DNA of 64,000 nt from Ptiloglossa arizonensis (Eukaryota; Arthropoda; Insecta; Hymenoptera; Colletidae): NCBI RefSeq assembly GCF_051014685.1, contig NC_135056.1, forward strand, positions 4,030,001 through 4,094,000. The letters are read 5' to 3'. This document shows positions 37,061 to 52,500 of the stretch, piece after piece. Within the stretch, counting starts at the first letter, position 1, and every line of letters starts with the position of its first letter. The position numbers were made by a program, and so were the translations under genes. Below the pieces are notes generated by a model. That model ran no database searches and was not told where the DNA came from. It saw only the letters and a list, made by a program, of their open reading frames with translations.

Positions 37061-40000
37061 TTCTAGAAATATTTTTTTCGATTCTTTTTTACACCATAAT
37101 TCGAGGAACATTGCTGTGAGATATTAATGGGTGTATTTTCCGATTTCTTCTGTGAAGGATGTATTATTACTATATAGTTCGAAGTCTATATACGTCGAAA
37201 AATTGTTTTGTAATAATGCTAGAAAGTTTTTAAAATATTTCCAAGACAATACTGCACTGACATAAAGGATACGGCAGTATATGATAACACAACCGGAAAG
37301 GAAGTGATTTCTCGTGCAAAAGTAAGTAAAAAGTATAAAATATGTAACGTAGCGTGTATTTAAGTGCCACTCAATTAACGCGTGTCACTTATTTCTACTT
37401 GCGTTAGAGTTTGTAAACATTGGCGGTGGTATTATCTGCTATCAGTTTGTGTCAAGTTATCGAGACGTAGCGTGGTGTAGTTAGAATAGGGCAATAGATT
37501 TTTATAAATTATTTATTTTTTATTATATCAAAAATGTAATCGCATAGGAATCCTTCACGGGGAAGTGTATACGCACGAACACTTATATAGAGTCGAGTTG
37601 TAATTTTTTAAATCCTTGAATACTCGTTGCTTTTATTTGGAAACGAATTTCAACTTCTTTGTAGGTTTTGTCTTTTATGTGTTATCTAGTAAATAAAAAT
37701 CAAGGTGTGTGATATATGGTGATCTTAAAGGTTAAGGCATTGTACTACCACGAATATTGATCATTTAAGAAATCATCGTCGTCGATCGTGATAAAGACAT
37801 CTTCTGACAACAAAAAATACTTTTTCATGTGTAAATTGTCAGTACAAGTCTCCCTTTGAAACATTTGATCCATTAATATTCAATTTTTCTTGAAACTGGA
37901 TTAATACATGATATAAATAATAATCTCTAGAGTACATGGTATACATTGGTGAACGATGACCAAATAGCCAATGGTAAAAATTTATTCGTTGTATGTAGTT
38001 GCATTTTAAAAGATTTCGGTGATTGTGCACTACATGGTAGATTTGTCAATAACAAGTAACTGGAATAAAAATTTTCATAACACGGGGAAAAAATGTCTTT
38101 TTCAATTAATGTTTGCTCCACTCTTTGTCTTGCTTATCGAAGTGACAACGATTAGGTTCTCTGTAATATCTCTCGGTAGTACAAGCATTATCGTCACAAG
38201 CTTTTAATGTAGGTAACGTATCGATGTATTCTCAATAGCTATACTATGTCATCGACATGATTGAACGCAAATTGATAGGTCTTATGATCAATGAAAACCA
38301 GATAATATCATTTTACCGTTAATATTTGCAAACTCCAACACAAGTAAAAGTAATAAAGAGTTAGACACGTTAAACGTGAACTGGATGAATTTTCAAAATC
38401 AGTTTTCTCGAAAATGAAGTCTCGTATCAACAAATTTCATGTTATATTTTAGACAAACTTTTATACGGGAAGTCACCTTGTTTTCGTTTGTATGTATTAC
38501 GATTGCTGTCGCATTTCATTTATTTATGAAATATTACAATAGTAATAAAAATTGGAAATTTGTGACTGATAATATAACTATTTATAAATTATTAAATTTT
38601 AGTAAAATAAATCTAGATTTTTTCTACTCATTATTGTGAGCGCTTTTATGCTGCTTGACTAACTTGAGTTCACATAAAAAAATCATTATGTTACAATTTT
38701 TCTAAATAAAACAAATACTTAATAGTCTACTACGATATGTCCATTGGTAATCGTTCGTTATAAGAACTTTTTAATTCGTATAATATTCTATCGTAAATAT
38801 TCTTCCACAAGATATGGAATATATATGCAATCAAAAATATATTTAAAAGATTAAAATACTTTGAAGAGTTTACAATTTATAACTAAAGTCGTGTATAAAA
38901 AACACATCCTTTGCAATTATGGAATTAATTTTTTGAATAAACTGTTCCACTTAACCGACACTTTTCCATGTTGAATTTATTGAAACTTTCGATACATGAA
39001 CCGATAATTGCAAAGTGTGTTATTTTAAACGCATTTTGAAAACTCACGTGGCGTAGTTACGAGACAATCATAGTAACATCGTTATGGTATCGCTTTTCAT
39101 TTATTAAACGGTTTATTGAACACTAACCATGCGTAAAAAATAGTAAGTGTTATCATTGGTATTCGTGTATGTATCACGCACACATTTCTGTTTAGTACTG
39201 CGAAAATAATTAGAGCGACGCGCAACGATAATAACTTTCGAAGATAATGGCCAATTATATGTCTGGATAACTATTACGAGCATTAAGAATAGGACAATGA
39301 ATTCGAAAACTATATTTGAATTTCATCGGTATTAAAAGAAGACGATAATAGTAAAAGTAACGTACCTGTTCCGCTAGGATGAGAAAAGTTACGCTGATTG
39401 CGCCAAGTGTTAATAAATAGTACGGTGGCAGTGTGTTTAGAGCATAAATTAAAGTATAAATAATCAAAGCGTAACGGTAACGTTTGGTAAAAGCGATTTA
39501 TCGATAAACTGATAGGTGTTAGCGTGCCACCAGGACCATCTATCATCACAGTCTTCGCGAAAAACTCGCCAAGCGAAATGTGCAAGATTCTTTTGCAAAC
39601 GAGAAATTTACTAATAATAACGTGGAAAATATTTGGCGCTGACGCACTCATTCAATAATATAACGTGCATAATCGTAGTGCAGCTACGGATTGTTGCCAA
39701 ATGTTTAATCTCAGCCATCATCGTGCAGAAGTCGAATCGTTTCCGAGTTGTAATGCACACCTTGAATCACAACAGCGATCACGTTAATTTACCTCCACGC
39801 GCAGTGAACGTTAAGCCTATTCGAATGAGATTATCCTTTAGTCGCGTGAAGCTAAAATTTCACGATTTCAGCGTGTTTTGTTCCAGTGTTGTTTCGTTCG
39901 ATGTGACGCGTTACATTGTGCTCGTTCGATTCATTTTACGCGAAAGTTAACCACTAGCGTTGAATGTTCAAAATGGAGACACATTGAAAGAGGAAAGTGA

Positions 40001-40504
40001 AATATAAATATCCGTAACAATGTTTCCTCGTGTCTAATATGTTTTCCAAAAGATCATCGTTTCTTGTTTCTTGATTATTACCGTGCAGGTTTTTAATTAG
40101 CGGTATTTTCATAAATTGTCGTCCGGTTACTAAAAATGATTTCAATAAGCGCTCGAAACCCGTGTATTAAACTGGACGATAAATTAATTTTTTTAGTTAC
40201 TGTGAACAAAACGGGAACAGTTTTGAGTGTTTTCGTGTAACATTTGCAAGATCCACATCGACGTGTAACCAAGAAGAAACCAATAAACGAGTATTCGTCG
40301 ATTGCATGCGTTTGAAAAGGTTTGAGATATAAATGAACGTGACTGAAGAAACTCTTTGAAGAAAATAGTTGTATTGTAATTTTATTGAAAGAGACCATTT
40401 TTCAGATACCATTCGATGTCCTTCGAAGCTTGTACCTGTAAACGCTAGTTTATGATCGAAGTGTCGCGCAACATTGTTTAGGCTACGGTAAACGAAATAC
40501 CAGT
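37061..40504. other. Upstream region of the first MCT gene
   Basis: No protein family is recognised. The G+C and CpG content rises from about 39500, so the promoter and a 5' untranslated exon of the MCT gene probably lie between there and 40504. A minus-strand ATG frame (39310-39651) and overlapping frames here lack known similarity. Confidence 0.35.
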
Positions 40505-43500
40505 ATGTCGATCAAGCAAAACGGATCTATGATCGATGAAAAGAGAAAAGATTCGCAAAAGAGAACAGGAAATGGGAACATCTCCGGTGAAAATTTTGAT
40601 CCACCCGATGGTGGTTGGGGTTGGATTATCGTAATAGCTGCTGGATTTTCCAACGTAAGTGCTTACCGTATCGTAAGTGCGCAATACTGATGGTACAAAT
40701 GCAATTTATCCGGCAAAAATGAATTTTTATAGAACAATTTTATTCTCGTTACGATGAACTATCAAAGAATCTATCAGAGATATTTGAAAACGATTTCTCA
40801 GCTGAAACGTCTATAACCGAAAGGCCCTGATTACGATACATTCAAAATGGTGTTCACGATATTTATTTTACGCATTTATCAAATACTTTACGTTCGAAAT
40901 AAAGATACATAAATTTATACGATTAAAAATATTTTTCCTTTCAATTCGATTAATGGAAATTCTTCTCGCTAAATTGATATAAGTAAAAGTATTAACCGAT
41001 TATTATAAACATATCTGCAACGCGGAAATGATCATTTTTACCGGGAACACAAGGGGTAATGTTAGGTTAGTCTGTTCCTGAAAATATTATAAATAAACTA
41101 ATGTATTTATATAATTATTTCAGTTTTGTATATTACCAATGTTGCAATCTTTCGGGCTAATATTTAGAGACAGATTCGCCGAGCTGGGAATCAACTCGTC
41201 GGAAACGACAACTATATTGAACATAAACTGTGCGGTGACTGCTTGTATCGGTAAGTCGTTTCTTGGGTTATTTATTGTTCCCAGCGCTTTCAATGTATGC
41301 ATTTGCCATTCCTTATTGTGCACTAGGTGTTTGCTTACGAACTCGCCCATTATTACGAGATATAATTGTCCGATAGCACCTGATAAAGCAACGTGTTACA
41401 TGCTCGAGGAAAGACATTCATATTTTGATTATCTCCGAGATATTCACTGTTCTTTAATATCAATCGTATGATGTCACGAAGAAATATCGTATGCATCTAG
41501 TGTGCTTAACTACATGCAACGGTATCATCGTTTTGCAATGTTGCTCATAAATATTCAATGGTATTTAAAGTAGACAGGATGAAGAAGACAATAGAAAATG
41601 AAACGATTGATGATATTTTTTCTCAATCTAGTACATTAGTAGAATAAGAATTTAATCTGTAGGTTAGAGTAAACGTAAAATATATTAAACCATTATATCG
41701 TATTATTGTACACATATTGTTGTATAGAGTATCTCGCGCAACTGGGACGAATTGTATCTTTCAAATTGTTGAAAATAGAAATTTACTATATAGAACCCTA
41801 TACTTTTGAATGTACCGAACAATGTAGTTTCTCACCTTTTACAAGTAGGAATAACATGTCTGAATATTCTTGATTTCTAACTTATTTTAATTTTAAATCT
41901 GTTAAATCGTTTCAATGTATTAATTGTTCAGGATGGTGGGAATACTAACGTATCGATACATATCAATTGCATACGAAACAAACGTCCTTGACGTCAATTT
42001 TCAATGCAAACATTTTCTTCAAATTGTATCTGTTCTCTTGCATTATTTATTTCATATTTGTTAAATGTTCTTCCTTATATTTTATATATTAAGAATAATA
42101 TGAACGCTTCCTTGGTATCGTACAATATTAATTTCAAAAGCAGCTGTATCGAAATTTCGAAACACGATATCAAATACTCACCTAAAATTTTGATACCTTT
42201 CGATAATAAATACTTCGGTAAGAAATTACTCGAATGTCATCATCATGTGTCGTATCAGTTGCATCACTCATTTCTACTTTTATTCAGCAATAAGTATATT
42301 GATAAATAATTAAGCAAATTTAATTTCAAAATTGCTTCTTAACTGATCATTTCCAGGCGTAACGTTACAATACTTTTTTAGTAGAGGGTGGGAAACTGCA
42401 ACAATTCCATTAAAAAGAAACTATAACTATGTTTTTTAATAGTATCGGTGTACAAAAATGCATAAAAGTAATAGGAACATGCAGCGCCTAGAAGTATCTA
42501 ATTTTGCCTCATGACATTTTCTTCTATCTTTAACCGCTTTAAAGATACACCTCGTCCCAATTGCGAGGGACACCCTGTACAAACGCAGATATGGTTATCA
42601 GAATTATGACTAACGGTTGATTATCTTTTTTCTATCTGATATAATAAGTTCAGAAACTGAAATGGTAAATGATGCAATGTCACGAGTCACAATTTCAGTG
42701 TAAATCGAAAAATGCTTTTTTGAATCTCGACACTTGCATAGTGTATCACTACTCGTGTGTAATACTATAGACTTTCACTGTTAATCACTTTTGTAGATTT
42801 AGAGGGAAAATAAACAATGAAAGACTTTTTACTATAACGACGTTAGTATTGTAGAGAGAAAGAGAATTCGTTTCTGGAAGGAATTGAGAATCCTATTGGA
42901 ACAAATGTCCTTATTTCACGTAGGTACTCATGGTATTGAGTTTTCTTAACTTGGGACTGATATTTATTTCTCCCTGTAATATTTATAATCGCAACTCTGT
43001 CTTTCGAGAGCTTAAAATCTAAAATAGATAATTTTAGCACTCATAGCATTTACTATTGTATTCTGCATTGCCATTAAAAAAATAATTTTTCCCTTGTTCG
43101 GTGCTTTCATCATTTATCATTTCAATTTCTCAATTGTACAATAAAAAAAGTAAAATATGGTAACAGTAATAACAGGGTACCAGTATACGGTAATAATGGT
43201 AACAGTAATAATTTATAACAGTAATAACAGTGTAACAGTATACAGTAATAATGGTAACAGTAATAATTTGTTGCGTTCCAAGATCGTTTTTAATCAAACT
43301 TTTATGTGTTATAGGATTGGCTAATGGACCACTGTTCAAAAAATTTAGCTGCAGACAGGTATCTTTCACAGGCGCTCTTATTTGTTCTGCGTCGATTACG
43401 ATGTTATCGACAACAAAAACATTTACCGGTGCTTTAATTTTTTTTTCCATTTTATACGGTAAGTTAAAAGTAAACATACATAATCCCTATTTCTATTTCT

Positions 43501-46500
43501 TATCCTAGACAACGTCGAGTAATTTAGCAAGTTCTTCCATAAATTTCACAATAACATTTCTACTACCTGCAATCTATTATATATTTATGTTATTTTATTT
43601 CACTCGTATATTCGTCATTGTTTAAATTTGATTATTATACATATATTCTATTATTATGAATGTTAACGTTACAATACTTTCATGTCGCTGTAACGTTCAA
43701 TAGACTATTTTGTTATTTATGCTCTCCGTGTTGTTTGGAACTACTACTTTTTCTTAAATCTATCAAAATTGAAATGGCGGTCTATAAGTAAAAGCAATCG
43801 TACCACAAAATGTGAATTCCACGTTATAATTTGTATTCTGTTGCGTTTCATGCAAAGTGTTTGTTCAAAAAATGTGGCAAAACATGAGAAGATAGACTTC
43901 TCTTTCAAATCCATTTACTGTTACATTATTTGATTGCATCTATATTTCTAGTAAATAGAGTTTTTTCGTAGAAAGAATTCAATCTCGTGAACAATTCTTT
44001 ACTTTCATAAAGAGCAATATAAAAAAAAAACGCTTAATGTTATGTTATTTTTAAGAAATATCAAAGTTTCGGATCTCTTATTTTATTGTCGCAGTGACGT
44101 AAGTCGCACGTAAACAAGAAAAGACTTAAAATACTTGCTACGTTGACCTAACTTCTTACCTTATAATTTGATTAATGACTGCATGTGCCGTAGTCATACA
44201 TCAAATTTTTAACGTCCAAAACAAACATTCGATCTGCGTTGCCAAAAATTTTTTCGAAAAACATTAAACATTAACACGTTTGCTACCATGTGTTACATAT
44301 GTGTGATAACGATGTTTTTCTATTCTTTGTCTGCATAAACAAATTAGGTACGAATAATAGACCAATGTCACATTGTATATGTTGTATTAATTCAAAATAT
44401 TCACTTGTTGTATACTTAGTATATTTTCTTTCTATACAGTTGAAAGTATACACTACGTTAAATACAATTACCACAAATGCAGTGTCGTCTGTGGTGGTCG
44501 AGTTTCCAACGGAATGATAGTAGCAAACGTGTTATGCAATAATACAGAATACAATTAGTTTTATTGCGTGTACAACTCGTTTTTGTCATATACAGTCATA
44601 ATCGGTATCACGAGTGCGACTCGTGTTTGTTACGTTTGGCCTGTAAGATGGACCACGACTGTGGCTCGATCTTATAAAGCTTGGGGTTAATTGTTGCTTT
44701 ACTTTAAGATAGAGATATTTAACGTCGATGAAGTATCTAATCATCTTAAAAATTCTAATTCCAGGTGTTGGGACCGGTATCACAATGTCAGCAAATTCTT
44801 TAGCTTTAAATACATATTTCAAACAAAAAAGAAGAATTGCAACAGGCCTGAGTTGGACTTGCACCGGCATGGGGCCTATTATAATGCCACAGGTAATCTT
44901 ATATCAGAGAAACAAAGATCAATGAACTTTTTAAATTTTGGACAGTTTGTCCTCAAGCGTACAAATATCTGTCAAGTTTACCAATGCAAAGCAAAAGTTT
45001 GTTTTAACGAATTAAAATGAATTTAACAACATTACGTTTTAGATAATTACGTTATTGATGCCCAAATATGGTGTAGAGGGTACCATTCTTATTTACGGTG
45101 GCGTAGCGTTTAATGCTGTCGCTTGTGCTCTTTTGTTGCAACCTGTTTCACAACATGCGAAACAGAAACGAAGTACAGAGAAATTAAACGAAGATTCAGA
45201 ATTATCAACACACTATAAGGTATGATTTAACAATAAATAATATTACAATATAAATAATAATGTAGAGGATAAAACGGATATAAAGTCACACGATTTAAAA
45301 CGACACATTTTGTTAAACTTCTTTTTGCGCTTTCCAGGAAAAAATTAATTTCACATTTCTCTAAAGAACATTGTTCTTCTAGAAAGACGTAAATAGAGTG
45401 TTCACAATTTTATAATATAAATTTTTCATATATGTAGAACTCATGAAAAGGAATAAAACAGGATAAAAAAATATTTATCATGTATTCTTGAGTTCTAAAA
45501 TGGAAATACTTTTATTCGCCATAGAGTGTTTTCGATTTATTTTCAATTCGTCTGAATGCACATCCTGTCGCGTACAAAAACACTTGTTTATTGCAACTGC
45601 ATATGAATCGTGCAAAGTTTGGTGACCTTTATACATCAACAGATTTACGAAATAAGATTATTTACCATGGTCTCAGAATTGACAGTTTAATGAATAGTAG
45701 ACACTTTTCTATTTGGTTTGTACAAAATTTGCAACTGGAATTTTTAACACGCTGTATGGATCTTGTACGATAACTTTCAATCCTTTACATGTTGTTGATA
45801 ATATATACATACAATATTTATTCTCTGGAAGAAGGAAATTCGAGATCAGCGCTTACTATGCAGTAATCCTCGGTTTCAAGGCAAAAATCAGATCCGCCAG
45901 CTGCCATCAATTCGAGGCCAAGGAGAGAAATTGTTCTTGGAACTGTTGGAATTCAAGGAGGCCGCTCGAAGAAGACTGTGAATAGAATACAACACCGAGA
46001 ATGAGCGAGCAATAAATAAAAGAAACTTTAAAACTATGCCGTATCTGTATCGGTGTTATAATCGTCAGTGCAGTATAAAATTTTGTATATTTTTCGTTAC
46101 ATCTTTATGAAAGCGTGGTCGATAAATTGGCAAAGTTTTTCCAATGAAAATAAGTCTAAACGCGATTCTATTCGAAGGCGTGCGTATTTGCGGAATTCAG
46201 AAGTGTTTTATTTTACATACACGCATAACGAAAACTAATCTGAATAGAATTATATCTAAACTCATTTTCATTGGAAAACCTGGCTATTTCATTGATAATG
46301 CTACCGTGAAGTTACAATAAAAAATATAAAGTTTCATTGGAAAAGAAATCTAATGCGGGGTGCAATAAAAAATACTGTCGGCATTCGGTTGACTTTTTTA
46401 GATACATTGTTGGACGTTCAAGTCGACGAGACACTTGAGTTGCATAAACAATATTGAAGATAACTCTCTGCCATGAACCCGAGGAGAAAATCCCGCCTTG

Positions 46501-49500
46501 AAACCGAGGATTACTATAATATAGAAGAGACACGACTTCTGAGCAGTTCTTTTTTACTTCTTTCTAATCTGGGTTACTTAACTGAGACCGAAAATGAAAT
46601 AGAAACGGTACAAAACAGATAAAGCATTATTGCCTGCGAAGGAAGAAGTATTAACATCCGAAACAGAAAACCAAAGTATCAATGTTTCGTCTGTCTCGTA
46701 ACGTTTTTCTCATTCCACTTCGTTCTTGTCTTTACGGAGCAAGAGGGAAAGGGGCCCAGTTCTCAGTGTGTAAGTCAAACTTAGCTCTAATGTTTTAAAG
46801 ACCATAATTTCATGCTGTATAATACTTATATTGCAAATGTGTGTTATACTAGGTTGCTTAATAAGTTTTATCGAACGACAAAACTTATTGAACAACTTGC
46901 TACTTATATACACGTATATTTAGAAAACTATGCAATGATCTTATCCAATTTATTTTCCATAGTATATTTATAAATTGTTCAAAATTGTTTCAAAAAACAT
47001 TATCAAGTAACAAAATTGGACCAAAAACCGGGTCTAGATTGGTGATACCAAGAGATTAATTTATAAGTCGTAATGTTAAGACTGGAACTACTTATCGAAT
47101 GTTTCTATATTCGAATATTTAAACACCTCAATGATTAAAATATTTAGCGAATATAATCCGAATGCTATTTGAATATTTTGTGCATTGATCAAGTTTGTAG
47201 ATAATCGTAGTATTTGAATAGTAGGAGAAGGAATAAAAACGAAGTTCTTCAAGTTCATTCTTCTCTTTAAATTTTTATTTTCATGTAATATTTGAATAAT
47301 ATTTAATTCGAATATTCGAGTATTCACAGCATTTGAATAATTTTATCCACAACGTATTCGAATAATCTTAACCTTATTGAGGATTAAATATAATATCCTT
47401 ATGTTTTTCCAGACAACGACAGAGGCAACGATAAATGAAAAAAGTATTTTTCAAAGTAGATCGTTGGATAACATTGCTGAAAGTACACCAAACAGTGACG
47501 GTACCTTAAGTCTTGCAAAGGGAAAATTCGGAAGTCAGTATTTGTATTATGACGATGAAGAAGATGGTGCTTCTGGCATAGACGTAATGGGTCCAGGTGC
47601 TCTTATGATGTCTCGAGCTAACGATGGTTGGTAAGTGTAAAAGTGTTACCATAGAATAATATATTAGGTCAATGTATGTGTCTAAATATTATAAATAATA
47701 ATTTTACTATAAAACCATAAAATAATGTTCGTCTAATACTCAGCGTGAGTGTGTATACAATTTTTGCTGATGATGAATAAGTTCATAAATTCATCACTCC
47801 TCGATAAAACGTTGCGTTTGTCCCTCCATTAAAAGTACTGTTTCATTTCTACCACACGTAACGTTCTTTGGCTCGAGCTATCAGAAGTTGTAGATTTAAA
47901 AGTTGGTTGGTCAAATTTCAAAGTGGTACTCTAACGAGGATTAGTGTGATAGCCACTGATGCAAACTAAATACTTTTATACTTCTCATTATACTTTCATG
48001 ATTCTCTCGATGAAAATGAAACCAAACACATATTCGAACTATTTTATACGTAATTATAAATAGTTGCAAATGATTTGAATATAGTAAACGTAGTGCAAAT
48101 ACGATTAAGTTTAGTTTCATTTTCATTGATAGAATCTCATCAATCCATTGATAATACTTTTATGAAGCTACAATGAAAAATAAACAAAATTTTCTGCTGT
48201 ATAGTGTGGTCATACTGATATGCGTTCGGTATCGTTTTGAAGTTTCAGCTTCTTATCTACTTATTACTCGATCTCGTTTATTCTCTGTGTTATGTTCTAT
48301 TTTCTATCTTTCTTGCGCGGTCTGTTTAAGTTCAACCAATCACGAAAAAACATTCGTTACTGATCCTAAATTAAAGACAAATGAAAGATAAGTTAAAGGT
48401 GTAGATTACAAGTCGAACAATTTTTTCTGAGAAGGTTCGAATAATGCAAATTTTGAGCTTTACAGGCCAAGAGATAATATTCAGGAAATTATCCACATAC
48501 TTATACAGGATGATTTTAATAACTGTATCGGGATATTTTTATAAAATATAAAAAAATCGTACATCATAAAATTTTGTATTCAATGATCTCTATTATTCTA
48601 TGGATACTATTTTTTCCTCAAGTGTGTCGGTGCACTTTTAAAGTATTAATATTTTTTAACAGTGAAATCACAAATTATTTTGTATACGAAGTATATAAGG
48701 TGTATTTATTATTTTTAATATTGCAACAAGTACTTAAACGTTTTTTTTCACCGCATTCTAAACATTTTTTTACTCGTTTTAAGATATTACTCATTGTATT
48801 GTTTAATTATTTAGCACTCAAATTTGGATATGTATCAATGACTTTTACAAATGTTGAAAATGTTAATATGTTCATTGTCTATATTAAATGCAATAAAAAA
48901 TCAGTAAATTCTACAGGAATGTGTCACAATGAATCTCTGAACCGGATTGAATCGTAGCGAAAATGTTTAAGACAAATAGAAAATAACATAAGAGACTATA
49001 AGGCCATTTAGCATAGAGTTATTTGCGCAAATTGGAAAAAGATATACAAAACCAGTAGTGCAAAGTAAAGGCATTAATGTACAACTATCGTCACTGATTT
49101 TAGAACTCTCAACAATTCTATCCATACCACTTTATATAAAAAATTTTGCACGTTAAAGATGTTTGACGATGAATGAGCTTTTGTTAATTTTTACAAGAAG
49201 AATCTAACATAAACTTTACCAAAGCAATTTTATGCCAGATGAGTATGTATTCACGAATATTGGAATGTTTAATTGGTATAACAGACACATATGATATAGA
49301 GAAAATTTTCATCTTAAACAAAGCACTAACAATTAATTGAGATGGAGCATCCAATATGTGTGATAGAATTCTCAAGTATCTTATTGGTTCGTATTTCTTT
49401 CCCTTCAACAGATTAAACAATGAACAATATCGACATTTCTTAGGGTCTAAATTGCCCTCCTTGCCAGATGATGTTCTGTTACAAATGAAATGCAATTTAA

Positions 49501-52500
49501 AATATTATCAATAAGATAGAACATCGGCCATAACACTCGGATCGTAACGAAATATTTATCAGAAGTGTGAGAGAAATGGTTTAACGTTTTATACTTCCGC
49601 ATCTTGACTATCTTGTTCATTCAATTTGAATTTCCTCGACTTTTTCCTGAGGGGGGGGGGGGGAGGGTTTTAATAAATGAAATGTAACACGTCTTTTTGT
49701 TTCGGTAGATAAGTTAAAGGAAATAATTAAGGTGAATTGCTCAAATTTTGGTGCTGAATAATTACTAAACAATGAGATGAAAAACATTTGAGAAACAGAG
49801 AAACATTTGAACACATGATGCAATATTCCAAAAAGCTAAATATCTTCTAAAATACTAAGTTTTCGAAGACTTTATCTCTTACTTAGTATCTACAGAATCA
49901 CAGAGCGTAGACAATCAATTTTTGTAAAATTTGTAAGTGCGCAGATGCACCTGAGAGGAAAAATCATATTAGGAAATAATAGAGGTCATTAAACCACAGA
50001 AAAGATTCCTCTACGATTTTTTTCTATCTTCACTTAAAGTACAACTATAGCTCAATCTAATTATTAAAATCATCCATAGAGAATAAAATTTTGTACATTT
50101 TTTATATTAGTGACATATAGAATATAATTGCATATAAGAAGATTTTTTGGGAAATTTGTAAAAAGTAAAGAATTCTTTTCACGAGCTATATGTAATTATT
50201 CTTCATCAGAGTTTAAAGCTACTATTTTTCACTATTAAAATCGATCGCAAATTCTCATCGAATAAAGTTGATTTTTAACGAGATTTCATATATTTCATTT
50301 TTGAAAATGTCTTTTTGTACCAACAGTATCAAATATTTAAATTAATTTGAATATTACTCTATGAAATTCGTTTAAAAATCATTCTTACAGTGCGGGCTGT
50401 GTAATAGTCAGTACACCAGATGCTGCAAATTGGTGCGAAAATTAATGGCATTATTATTAAGTTAAATACATTTTTCAACAAACTAGTATTCTGTTCAGTT
50501 ATTATCAATAGACTTAATATTTCTTGTTTGTAAAAGAAGAAATAAATTAAACTAAGTGTTAACGTGTGCTTTACTCCTTGTTCATTAACAACAAAACTAT
50601 ATTGATCTAACACCTCCTGTGTTAATCGAAAATTATTTGAACGGTAAAATAACACTTCACAAGTGTATTTTTACTCAAAGACAAATATGTTTTATACGTC
50701 TAAAATTGAAAAACTTGTCGATCTTTGGTAGGCAATAATACTTAGCGAATAAAATTAAATAAGAAATATAGATCTATTGTTTATCGAATAAGATATAAAA
50801 ACTATCCAATCAAAATAATAGATTAACGATTTTTCACTCTTCTTTACGAGTAGCATTGATTCATAAAGTTGTTAATACTTTTCCTTTGACACGTTGTGCA
50901 AAGAATGTTGTTATTCTACGCAATTAAGTGTGCTAAAAGATTTACATGATTCAATAATCAAAAGAATATGAGATTCGTCAATTTTTAAGAAAATTGTTTC
51001 TGTACATTATTCTTTAACTTCTCTTCCAATATTCGTATCATTTTACCTGTCAATTATAATATAACCATCAACATCAGAAAAATGAACGCTTTATTATAAA
51101 AATTCACTTATTCGAGCAGTGATCTCTTCTTTTCAAATAGTGCGGATAATGGGTGTTCTGCACGTACATAGTGTTAGCTAAAGTAACAAGTAAAACTACC
51201 GTTTGACAAATTTAAAAGGAAAACTGTCTGAAATAGGTTTTCTAGAAGAAATACGTCAACTGCATCAATAGCGTCCAGAACATCGAGAAGGGAAAGCATT
51301 TCAAGGAATCCCAGCAGAAAACCATCGCTGTCTTTAAGTAGACAATCCAGTCTTAACAGAGGATCGTCGGTAAGAAATCTTAATAGGTAAATATATGTTG
51401 TATAGAGACAAAAATATATATTGTTAGTTCTATGCATTTTTAATAACGATTCAATTTTATAAGAGGTATTGAATCGTTATTAAAAATACATGGTGATAAT
51501 CAAGTTAGTAAATAAAAGGGGATTTATTAATTAAAGGAAGAATGTCTCATAAATTGTACATTGTAATTGTTTTTAATATGAAACAATATTAAAGTGTTAT
51601 ATTTCATAATACTGCGATAGACTGTAATTAAAACATGTTTTCTCTCTTCTTTTAACAATTTTAGCGATACACATTTATTAAATTATGTACTTATTTATAT
51701 ACTAATTTATATATAACATGATATTTATAGCTATTAAGTATAAATTTCGAGTTCTATGCTATCGATAGATTTTGCAATCTTAATGATCATAATACACATT
51801 TAATCTATTTATAATTACTTATAGACAAAATAGTGAAACAGAGAGTTATCGAAGAAGATTTTCGGGATTTCAATCACCTGTTGCTCCATTAATTATTGTT
51901 AATGAATCCTGCGAGCATGCTGAAGAGGCTGAGCATTGCAAAGATCCTCATTGTAGTCAAAAACTACAACAGAAGTCGATGATACCCGAGGAAGTCGAAA
52001 CTGATAAATTATTTAATGGGGTAAGATTAACCATATAAATTTCGCAGCAGAAAAAGACTAAAAGGAAGTAAATGCTAATAAAATATTATAAAAATGGTAC
52101 AGTACTTACTCTCTAAATGATCAAATTTTGCTCTTTCGGATTGGTCCTTTGAGCTAGGTATTTGAAGTGTACAAATATTTTAATTATCTATGCGAGGATC
52201 AATTCCTGCAAAAATGCCATCTTTACTCTCTAATTAAACAAATGTAAACCTGACTCGCGATCATTTAAAGAGAGAATATTGTACACGCTAATATAGTATA
52301 ATAGTATGAATTAAGTAATTACATTTAATAATGTTTGTTAATTTATAATTCGATTTAGCAGAATCATATAAATTTTAGGAATACATCGAAGAAGAAACGC
52401 CGAGAACTTGCTTAGAAGCTTTAATAATATTTTTCGACTTGGATCTTCTGCGTGACCCTATTTACATAAATATAATGTTGGGCATAACATTTGCCAATTT

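Noticed and set aside
39310..39651. Minus-strand ATG frame of 113 codons upstream of the first MCT gene
   Set aside because: No similarity; a second overlapping frame ending at a GTACGT donor is equally open, and the region is better explained as promoter or 5' untranslated sequence of the + strand gene.
48574..49495. Open frames of 127 codons (+) and 103 codons (-) in MCT intron 6
   Set aside because: Neither starts with ATG, both are A+T-driven in composition, and repeats surround them; no family match was seen.
51174..51437. Minus-strand Leu/Asp-rich frame
   Set aside because: Antisense shadow of the Ser/Arg-rich MCT exon 7.
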